Assembly (NCBI GenBank): GCA_002118135.1 | Contig: BDIU01000032.1 | Coordinates: forward strand, 310,001 to 374,000 | Length of the DNA stretch: 64,000 nt | Source: Trebouxia sp. TZW2008 | Lineage: Eukaryota; Chlorophyta; Trebouxiophyceae; Trebouxiales; Trebouxiaceae | Direction of reading: 5' to 3' | Position numbers and translations under genes: made by a program | Part shown: piece by piece, positions 55,132 to 64,000 of the stretch | Layout of the letters: each line of letters opens with the position of its first letter | Position numbering within the stretch: position 1 is the first letter of the stretch | Notes under the pieces: generated by a model | What the model saw: the letters and a program-made list of their open reading frames with translations, nothing else | Databases searched by the model: none | What the model was told of the DNA's origin: nothing

Positions 55132-58100
55132 ATGCCGGACAAAGCGAGCACGAGCGCACAGGTGCGATTTGTTGGTGCGCAAGCAAACCGAATTGCGTCG
55201 CCGACATACGTGCAGTCGGCTGTGATCTCTCCCACGCGGTCCTGCACGCGAAAGCTGTCAGAGCGTTAATCCTGTTGTGGGCTGCGCAGGCAAAGCGCTC
55301 CGCGTCGCAAGACGTAGAATCATCCAGCGACGATGAGTCGGGTGCAGCAAATGTCCGCAGCCACTCTGTAGGACAACACACCGAGCATAGCACAGCGCAG
55401 CATGTCAGACAATCACACGACAGCAAAAGAGTACGAGCGAACGGCTGCGCGCCACCGGAGGAGTATGTTGCAGCTTTGTCTCTAGATCAGAACGACGCAG
55501 ATGAACAAAATGTTGAAGATGAAAACACCAACAGCGGTCCACAAGCACAGCTCAGGCTAGCTCAGCTTTTGCTACAGCGAGGCAAAGCAGCTGATGCCCA
55601 CCGCATCCTTGCCGCCTGCCTGATAGCAGACTCAGCAAATGCTGATGCCCTCTGTCTCAGAGGCAAATGTTTTGCTGCTGAGGGCAATCATGCGGGGGTG
55701 AGGCCTTTGTGTCCGCAGTTGCCAGCTAAGCAATATAACTTTGCCTTAAGACTGCGGTGTCAGAGTCTGCATTGCATGTCGCATGCAGGCGTTTGCAAGC
55801 TTTGCTGCAGCAGTGGCAGCACAGCCAACTCATGTTGGAGCTCTGGTTGCATGCGCCACAGTGTATAGACGCTGTGGGCAGCTGCCAAGCGCTGTTGCTA
55901 CTCTGGAGAAGGCCAGGAAGATTGCATCTACAGACGCCACCGTGCAGCAAGCTTATGCAAGAGCTGTGAATGCACTAGGTATGCACATCTCGCAGATTTG
56001 TTAGCCTTGCCAACCCTCAGTCTTGAGTGATATTTGTCACACAATGCATTCATTTTACTGCCTACAAACAGAGAAGTTACACATGATTATACAGCAGCTG
56101 CTTCATGTTTCGCACCTGCCACACATACGTCTGTGTGGCATGCTCGGGGTACGCACCTTGATGTATTGGGTAGTTGCTTTTTGACTGAATGATCGCAGTT
56201 TTACTCTCACTGCAGGCACGCAGCTGAAAGCTGAGGGTCTCATGGAGGAAGCTTTGCAGAAATATGAGGAAGCTGTCAAAGTTTGCCCCACATATGCTGA
56301 TGGGTTTTATGACCTGGGCGTCTATTACAGCGAGGCACAGCAGTTTGAGCAAGCTCAGAAGGAGTATGAGCATTGCCTGCAGCTAAGACCCACCTTTGCA
56401 GAGGCGCACTGCAACCTGGGAGTGATCCATCACTTGCAAGGGCATCTCCAGCAAGCCATTGCTGCCTATGAGCAGGCCGCAAGTTTCGGCCCAAACTTGA
56501 AGCTGGTACATGACCACCTTGCCATGGCGTACAGCGACCAAGCTACGCAAGTCAAGGACCAGGGCAATGCACAGCTGGCCATACAACTGTACGAGCGGGC
56601 ACTGGCCTACAGCCCACGTTATGTCAGAGCAGTGTACAACCTTGGGGTAGCAAATGCAGAGCTGGGCCAGCATGACAAAGCCATTTTCATGTACAATATG
56701 GCCATTGCATTGGATCCCAGCTTTGCAGAAGCCCATAACAATCTGGCTGTGCTCATGAGGGAGGTCGGCAACCTGGAAGCTGCCGTGAAGGCGTGCGAAG
56801 CTGCGCTGCAGATTCGCCCCAGCTTCCCTCAGTGCCTCAACAACCTGGCAACAATCTACACAGCGCAGGGCAGGGCACTTGAAGCGCTGCACCTGCTGCA
56901 AGCTGCCCTACTGGCTTGGCCTGCCTATGCTGAGGCTCACAACAACTTAGGGGTACTGCAGCGCGACATGGGTCAGATCCCTGAGGCAATTGCTTCCTAT
57001 GATCGCTGCCTTGAGTTGGACCCAAACAACCGTAATGCAGGCCAGAACAAGCTCCTGGCGTTGAACTATATTCACAATGGAGAAGACTTAATGGTGTGTC
57101 AGGCTCATGTTGACTGGGGGAAACAGTTCCAGCAGCTATTCACGCCATTGCCACAGCTGCTGACACAATCACAGTCAGCACACAAGTCACAGTCAGCACC
57201 CGAGTCACAGTCAGCATACAAGTCACAGTCAACAGAAAACTCACAGTCAGCAGAAATTTCACAGTCGATACACAGGTTACAGTCAGCAGACATTTCACAG
57301 TCAGCTGACCGCTTACAGTCAGCACACAACTCTAAATCAGCAGACAGACCACAGCCTCTGGTTGTGGGGTACATCTCTCCTGACCTGTTCACTCACTCTG
57401 TGTCATACTTTGCTGAGGCTCCCTTGAGGCATCATAATGCCAGCAGGGTCAAGCACATTGTGTACAACTGCTCGCCGCGTGATGATGGCAAGACTGCAAT
57501 GCTGAGGCAAGCCACTGAGGCAGCGGGAGGGGTCTGGAAAGATGTGGCCAGAATGTCAGAGCCAGATCTGGCAGCTTTGGTATGATGCCTCACCTGACTG
57601 TATGTTGTGTTCTGCATTTTGGCATGGCATTGTTTACATCATCTGCAGCAGCTCACATTGAACTAAGCTATGCATCCACTTCTGGTCCTCTTCATGCAGC
57701 AAGCAATGGTACCTTGCTGGCAAAGGGACAAGGATGTTTTGTATTGCCCTTCACTATGGTTCTTTGAAGTGCATGTTTTCATGACTGGACTTGGCCTTGT
57801 GTGCAGGCCAAATAGTTATTCGACCATTCAAGAAGCACAACCTTCTTTGTGTTAGATGTCCTTCTGCATGCAGACTACCACCATCGAGCTTACTCAATGC
57901 GTGCAGTCATCAGCACAGAAGCTGCAAGTCAGCCTGCGTGACAAGCTGCTAGTGTGAGTGTGCAGGTTGAGAGTGATGGGGTGCAAGTGCTGGTGAAGCT
58001 GAGTCTATGTAGACATTCGCTGGCACAGAAGCTGCAAGCTAGCCTGCATGACAGGCTGCTAATTGATCAGAAGGGTCACGGTTTCTTTTGATCAAATAGG

Positions 58101-60327
58101 GATCTGTGTCAAGGCTTGGTTGAGACTGACTCAGAGAAATGATGAGATCTGCTGTGGGTGTGCAGGTGAGGAGTGATGGGGTGCAAGTGCTGGTGGAGCT
58201 GACAGGGCAGACGGCCAACAATCGGTTGGGAGTGATGGCCATGCAGCCTGCCCCTGTGCAGGTCACTTGGATCGGCTACCCCAACTCCACAGGCTTGCAG
58301 GCTATGCAGTATCGCCTCACAGGTGCCATGACCTCTATAGGCTGTAGCGCTTCCGATCTTTGCAGATGCATGTATGGCTTGATGCAGCGTATTGCTCACA
58401 ATTGATTTATGAAGCTATTGACTGTACAATGTTCCTGGGCTGCTGGTACTGACAGAGGCTTGCATTATAACGCCCCAGAGCATAATGTCTTGTTTCCTTT
58501 CTTCTGTTTTGACTGAAGCATTGTCTACTGTTGCTTTGTGTGTGGAGTGATGGAACGAGCTGCACTGGCATGCTGGCAGGCGCACCAAGTCTTTACTGAT
58601 TAGCAAAACACTGGCCAGAAATATATGCTGCACTGAAATGTTGTCCCTACAACCCAAGCTTCTGCTGCAGATAGCTTGTGTGACCCAGAAGACACAAGAC
58701 AGACGTTTGTTGAGGAGCTGATGAGACTACCTGGCTGCTTCCTCTGCTATACGCCAGCAACAGGTATCTTCTACAGCTCATATGTTTGCTGCAAACATGT
58801 CAAGCTGTTGGCAAATTTTAGGACTGTTCAACCCTCTACACATACTTATTTCCGTTGAACACCCTAGAGAAGTTCAAGATGTATAGTACACTGAATCCAC
58901 AAGGCTGTTGCGATACTGTCATATCAGACAGACATAGTGTCCATTGCTGCATTATTGTGAACTGCAGTGAAAAAGCTTTCTTTTTGCTGCAGATGCTCCT
59001 GATGTGGTGCCTTTGCCCGCGCTGATCAATGGCTTCATTACTTTTGGCTCTTTCAACAATATGGCAAAGATCACCCCTGAGGTAATGTTGACCCACAGCC
59101 TCTACTGAATGCAAACACTGAAGGCTTTCGACACAGCTGCAGACAAACCCCTGCTGCAGTGCTGCTTTGCTGTGTGTTCTTGAGTTTGCACTTTGCATCA
59201 GCATAAATGGGTTTTGTGACTCTGGCTGTTGTGCAGCAAAAGTTGTTGCATGTAAGCTTGTGAGCAAAGATGCACTGTGGTTCTGCATGCACAGGTGATC
59301 GAGGTCTGGGTGGCTATTCTCAAGGCTGTTCCAACATCAAGGCTTCTGATCAAGAATAAACCCTTTGCCTGTCGAACTGCTAGAGAGCATGTCTTGCAGC
59401 ATTTTGTGCAGCAGGACATTGCAGCTCACCGCATTGACTTGCTCCCTTTGGCTCCTGCAAATTCAGGTGAGTTGCATTGAGACACCAACAATTGACTTTG
59501 TTGTGCAATGTTCTGAGTCATAATCAGCTAAAATTTGATGTAGCACGCTCACTTTTTGGGCGGCAAATGAACTGACTGAAACATCGAAATACTCACCATG
59601 TCAAATACTGCAGCTGAAACTGCTTGTGTGGCGTATGCAGATTAGCCAGCTTGCATGCCTCCTATCCTGCAAACTCTTGCATACAAACACTGACTGAATG
59701 CACATGCTGACTTGTGCCAACCAACAGTGCGACTGCAGGGCGCTAGCCTGTCTAAACATGATTTCTGCCCTGACTGTGACAAATTAATATGTGACCAATT
59801 GGTGCCAGTAGGCTAGAAAGAAAAGAAAAGAAAAAGAACAGAAAAGGCGCCAGTAGGCTACATTCACTGGCTTATGTGGCACCCTGTTACACTGACAGTA
59901 TTGGCGTGCAGATCATTTGGCAACATATGGAGATGTGGACATCAGTCTGGACACCTTTCCATATGCTGGCACCACAACAACTTGTGAGAGCTTGTACATG
60001 GGCGTGCCATGTGTCACTTTGGCTGGATCATGTCATGCCCACAATGTAGGTGTTTCTCTGCTCACAACAGTGGGTTTGAAACACTCGTGGATTGCACAAG
60101 ATAAGAATGAATATATCAAGCTTGCAGTTCAGGCTGCTCGCAGTGTGAAGAAGATGGCAGTGTTGAGGCAAGGCTTGCGTCAACAAATGATCAAATCATC
60201 CTTGTGTGATGGTACGAAGTTTGTGACGGCGCTGGAAAGCTGCTACAGGAAGCTATACAAGCGCTATTGCAATTCAGCTCAAGCCAGTCAACAGTCAGTC
60301 AAGCAGAGTTCAGATCCTGCTCAGTAG
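55132..60327 (+). CDS. SPY: SPINDLY-type protein O-fucosyltransferase (TPR + GT41)
   Basis: Exons 55132-55161, 55290-55697, 55789-55978, 56216-57579, 58166-58322, 58671-58763, 58993-59081, 59295-59466 and 59912-60327 give 972 residues in phase (plant SPY about 910 to 930). SPY transfers fucose from GDP-fucose to Ser/Thr of nuclear and cytosolic proteins; plant targets include DELLA and clock proteins. Tetratricopeptide repeats run from about residue 90 to 480 ([40 protein letters not shown]). Then comes the catalytic region: [95 protein letters not shown] and [11 protein letters not shown]. Between them is an unusual run of about ten six-residue units. The acidic Ser-rich N-terminus is longer than in land plants. 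The order of motifs favours SPY over SECRET AGENT. Confidence 0.95.
57165..57350 (+). repeat. 18-bp (six-residue) coding repeat in SPY
   Basis: About ten units of ACAGTCAGCANACAAGTC code [54 protein letters not shown] and KSADRP. They lie exactly between the TPR domain and the first catalytic motif. Third-position and whole-codon changes between units keep the frame and the QSA core. Confidence 0.9.
57884..58080 (+). repeat. Duplicated start of a SPY exon in the upstream intron
   Basis: GTGTGCAGGTTGAGAGTGAT and GGGGTGCAAGTGCTGGTGAA at 57957-58000 copy the acceptor and first codons of the exon at 58166 (GTGTGCAGGTGAGGAGTGAT). The flanking sequence GGCACAGAAGCTGCAAGCTA with GCCTGC-TGACA-GCTGCTA is present twice as well (57895 and 58021). 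Confidence 0.8.
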
Positions 60328-61272
60328 TGAAGTTACAGATGAATCAATTTTTTGTTCAGCTTCAAGTGTTTTTTGACAACAATCAGGCAACTGAGTGCAG
60401 GTCATGCAGTATCATAGCAATGTGTTTGATGCCCTGTGGTGCTGGTGTGCGTGCGTGTGCGATTGTCTTGGACCCTTTACGTCTAGCAGTTCAACATAGG
60501 AGTCTCTGAACTAGAACAAACTGCTCATGCTCATTTTCATGATTTGCAAAGGGTTTACAGTCATTCATGGGTCAGGCAGTCGTGCGGAGGCCATTTTTGA
60601 TCCTCAACTGCACTTATCAGCAGAATGCACAAGTGAAAACATGTGATGTCCGTAGTCATGCAGTGCCTGAAAGCTCTGGATCCTCCCACAAGACAAAGGA
60701 GCAGTTACTGCTCTTGCAGTCACTTGATGTTGGACTCGCAGCGCCTCACAGGCAGGTTCAAGCCTTCACCACGGTTGTCAGTGAGCAGAACAGGTGCAAC
60801 GGTCCCGGACATCAGTCTGATTGCAGACAGTGAGCTCGCTGGGGCAAACTGCAGACAAGGACAAGCTGTACTCCAGCTCGCCGACTGTGCTTCGAGTGCG
60901 CGAAGCTACACAGTTACCGATGACCTCAGCTTCACTCAGCTGCGCAGCTCGATGTGAGTCGCAAGTCACGCGCACCGCGCGCGCAGAAATCTCGATGTGA
61001 TACGTTGACCCGACTCAAAACTGAGTGAGATCTTGACCTGAGCGTTTTGCGTCAGTACAGCATAAAGTACTGGACTGGTTTGGCTCATCCCCAATCGAAT
61101 GTCAGTCATAGGGTTGAGTAGGGGATCAAGCGAATCTGGATCTCATCCGGAGCAGGTGCTCGACTTGTGCGCAGGATAAGAAGCTTAGAGACACTTTCGC
61201 TCGGCACAACTTTTGTCAAGCTGTCCTGTGTCCTTTGTCGCCCAAGTCACCAGTGCAACTCTAGCTGACATC
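60328..61272. promoter_or_regulatory. Intergenic region with the LHCII promoter
   Basis: About 945 bases. The half next to LHCII (from about 60,960) has more CG dinucleotides and a CCAAT-like CCCCAATCG at about 61088. No TATA box I would trust. No other gene seen. Confidence 0.4.
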
Positions 61273-63400
61273 ATGGCCGCAACCATGACCTCCGCCTTCG
61301 TTGGAACCAGCGTTGCAGCCAAGGCTGCCCCAACTCAGGCCAAAGTTTTCGCCAGGGTCAGTTTTGCCGTGTGCATAGACGCACATATTGATCCCAGACG
61401 CACATATTGATCCTGGGCAGCTGCATCGTGTCCTGACGCTGCCACCGGCAACAGCTGCTGCTCGACTGGCCACCGGTGTTGTTGATGTTTACAAGCATGA
61501 GCCTGGACATGATTGCTTGCAGGGTAACAAGCAGGTCGCCCGTGCCGCTATTGAGTTCTACGGCCCTGACAGAGCCAAGTTCTTGGGTACGCAGCTTCGA
61601 ACATGCTTACTTTGTCGCGCCGTTATTCATCACCACTGCTTTGCTCACCGGGTGCCTGTCGTTGCAGGTCCCTTCAGCGAGGGTGTCACACCTGACTACC
61701 TGAGCGGCGAGTTCGCTGGTGACTACGGCTGGGACACAGCTGGTCTGTCCGCAGACCCCCAGACCTTCTCCCGCTACAGGTGTGCCTTTGATGCTTTGCA
61801 ATCAAACTGCGCGATGCTTGCGACGGCGGCTGCTCTATTTATATCATCGCTGCCGATTTGCTGCTGTACGCGCATTCTGCCACATTTCGACCCGGTCTTC
61901 GAATGCGAAATGACCGATGCCTCGCGCGCAGGGAGATCGAGGTCATCCACGCCAGGTGGGCTATGCTAGGAGCTTTGGGATGCATCTTCCCTGAGCTGTT
62001 GGCACAGAACGGTGTCAGCTTCCAGGAGCCCGTTTGGTTCAAGGCTGGTGCCCAGATCTTCGACAAGGACGGTGAGTCGGCTTCTCGGCGGCGGCCGCTG
62101 CACTGCATTGCACTTCCTCAAGTCAACAGCAAATCAGCTCTTAGCATTCAGCTTGACATAGCAACAGCATTTTGCTCGCCATAGCATTGGCAAACGCACC
62201 TTGCCAACTCTCACAAGAAGTTGCCATCATGGTGCCTTGGAGTGCCTCTCACACTTACAGCATCAGCACCCACAGTACTTGCCATCATGAGGAGAAGATT
62301 ACAGTGTCTTGCAATGTCTGTGTCTCATCACTCTGTTGTGGTGTCGTTGATCTTTGTTTCTGCTGCAGGCCTGAACTACCTGGGCAACTCCAGCCTGGTC
62401 CACGCCCAGTCCATCATTGCCACCCTAGCCGTCCAGGTAACAACCCCTGCGCACACTTGCAGTTTTGCTGATGCTCAAGCTAACACTGACATCTGGTTTG
62501 CCTGATGAAGCTGTTTGCAAAACTCTACTGACTCGCGCATGCTCGAATGGTGGATCAAGCCTATTCCAGCTCTGCAACTATGACATATTTGTCCATCTGG
62601 ATCTGGCACATGCAGTCGTTCTTGTACGAGTCAGGACTCAGGCATATCATTCCTTTTTCTGGTACATTGTACGCTAGCCACTAGAACTGTGTCTTTCCTG
62701 CTCCCAAGTTTTTGTGCTCAACATTTATCATCTGCAGGTCATCCTTATGGGAGCTGCTGAGTCATACCGTGCAAATGGTGAGGCTCCAGGAGTTGAGGGA
62801 CTTGACAGCCTGTACCCCGGTGGTCCCTTTGACCCCCTGAACTTGGCTGACGACCCAGACTCTTTCGCTGAGCTGCGTGTCAAGGAGATCAAGAATGGCC
62901 GTCTTGTAAGCAACCTCGCCTGCAGCATTGAAGTCATGCACTTGCTGCTCACAATGCAGCCTGCTGTGTGTGACCATCATGCGCTGCTGTGTGTTGCAAA
63001 CTGCTGCGATTTGGTGCTGGTGTCATGTATCCAGCAAGCTGCTTGATAACTTGCTGCAATGCCTTTCAGTGTGTTGATTGATTCAATGTATTGATGGCAG
63101 TCAATGTGCCGACTGCCCAAATGAACAGCATCACTACTGTGTGTACAACTCACAGCCAGTGTCCCGTCTGACAGCGCCCTAAACAAGCATTTTGTGTAGT
63201 TGCTGTGCTGCTCTGTGATGTTCCAAGACCTGATATCTAATGGGCATTGGTGTTTGCAGGCCATGTTTTCCATGTTTGGATTCTTCGTCCAAGCCATTGT
63301 GACCGGCAAGGGACCCCTGGAGAACCTGCAGGACCACCTGAGCGACCCCGCTGCCATCAACGCCTTCAACTTCGCCACCAAGTTCACCCCCTCCAACTAG
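61273..63400 (+). CDS. Major light-harvesting chlorophyll a/b-binding protein of photosystem II (LHCII)
   Basis: Exons 61273-61356, 61523-61586, 61668-61779, 61932-62071, 62369-62436, 62738-62905 and 63260-63400 give 258 residues in phase. The first 30 or so residues (Ala/Thr/Ser/Lys-rich, [20 protein letters not shown]) are a plastid transit peptide. The mature protein has three thylakoid helices: helix B with chlorophyll-binding [17 protein letters not shown], helix C near [20 protein letters not shown], helix A with [20 protein letters not shown]. Also typical are [13 protein letters not shown] and the C-terminal [13 protein letters not shown]. At the N-terminus the trimer motif WYxxxR reads FYGPDR. 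Codon choice is more GC-rich at third positions than in the neighbours, as expected for a highly expressed gene. It is Lhcbm-like; I cannot give the isoform. Confidence 0.97.
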
Positions 63401-64000
63401 ACACAATCTGCTTATACAGTGTACCTATGCAGTGTACTGTCAGTGATATCAGTTCAGTTCCCACTTCCAGCTACCATTATTAGGCGCAATTTTGACAGGT
63501 GTTGCTTTACAGCAGGCGCAGTTTTGAGGCAGCGATTGCCTTCCATATATGACTTAGGACAAACTCTGAGTGTAGTATAAAGCAAGCGGCGAGACAGCCT
63601 ATGTAAGGAATGAAGAGTTGTGATATTGCAGACTATGTGAACCATTGCATTCATCACTCTGCAATGCATACAGAAATTCCAGATAGTCACAGGTGCTCCA
63701 TGCAATGTGAGAGTGGCATGGGGTTGAAAGTGCTGTCCATACATGCTCCCTTCTGTCATGGCAAACAGCACAACTTAAATTAGCAGAGCTGCTGTGCGGA
63801 CTGATGCCAGTTGCCATATGCAATCCTGTAGTTTGCCCTTCTGTTTGCTTGACTGCCTCGCTAGCTAGCCGCCCAAAATATCTCAGGCTAGACCGTGGCA
63901 AAGCCTGTTGTATAGTAAACGCTGCAGCAGCTGTCAAAGACCTGGGTGCTCATGTGCACAGACACTAGCTGAGAATGAGGTCTACATAACAATGTTTAGC
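63401..64000. other. Right flank, nothing firm
   Basis: About 600 bases after the LHCII stop. A minus-strand frame of 112 codons (63599-63937) begins MTAAAAFTIQQALPRSSLRY, which looks like a targeting peptide, but its remainder is Cys/His/Ser-rich without any family feature. I do not annotate it as a gene. Confidence 0.4.

Noticed and set aside
57105..57392. Cys/Asp-rich antisense protein (repeats of CADCD type)
   Set aside because: It is the reverse of the QSA-coding repeat of SPY, which itself is in frame with conserved domains on both sides.
63599..63937. Minus-strand frame with a targeting-like N-terminus at the right edge
   Set aside because: Only the first 25 residues look protein-like. 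No conserved domain follows and no partner exon is visible.
1..64000. CRISPR arrays, operons, insertion sequences or tRNA genes
   Set aside because: The repeats are degenerate, exon-derived and lack uniform spacers. Genes have spliceosomal introns. I found no cloverleaf sequence and no terminal-repeat element with a transposase.

Overview
This is nuclear DNA of a photosynthetic eukaryote. Genes are split by many GT-AG introns of about 60 to 500 bp, and products include a major chlorophyll a/b-binding protein, SPINDLY, a MAP3K-epsilon kinase and a plant-type mitochondrial ribosomal protein. A dynein heavy-chain stem gene and a ciliary transition-zone protein (RPGRIP1L type) show a lineage that makes or recently made flagella, which excludes flowering plants. 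Moderate GC, cysteine/glutamine/alanine-rich exons and TGTAA motifs after a stop codon fit a green alga. A chlorophyte, perhaps a trebouxiophyte, is my best guess but is not proven. Exon coordinates below are read by eye from splice sites and reading frame; where I list exons, the total length is a multiple of three unless I say otherwise.

Layout. 1-4873 (+): 3' part of a dynein heavy-chain stem gene that stops before the motor. 5222-6926 or 7103 (-): HDDC2-type 5'-nucleotidase. 7427-16558 (+): long helical protein, not identified. 17273-22712 (+): CPBP/CAAX-protease-like membrane protein with five 52-residue internal repeats. 22854-24136 (-): eIF6. 24506-25778 (+): mitochondrial uL13. 25926-26680 (+): tentative small membrane protein. 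26850-28654 (+): unidentified protein. 29047-31384 (-): NEK kinase. 32073-39108 (-): MAP3K-epsilon/Cdc7-type kinase. 39532-50076 (+): RPGRIP1L-like. 50591-51302 (+): NDUFS7 (complex I PSST). 51993-54753 (-): CSN3. 55132-60327 (+): SPINDLY. 61273-63400 (+): LHCII protein.

Neighbouring genes are mostly housekeeping genes of unrelated pathways. Several pairs are head to head over 300 to 950 bp (HDDC2/helical protein, eIF6/uL13m, MAP3K-epsilon/RPGRIP1L, CSN3/SPY), so shared promoters are likely. eIF6 and uL13m both serve large ribosomal subunits, in the cytosol and mitochondrion respectively. The dynein stem and RPGRIP1L are both flagellar.

The most unusual property of the window is not a gene. 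In many introns, the edge of the adjoining exon together with its splice site is copied in tandem, sometimes into arrays. This happens in at least seven places in the dynein, helical-protein and SPY genes. In the CPBP gene a similar duplication has become an in-frame protein repeat. This looks like a live record of how introns grow or arise by segmental duplication.
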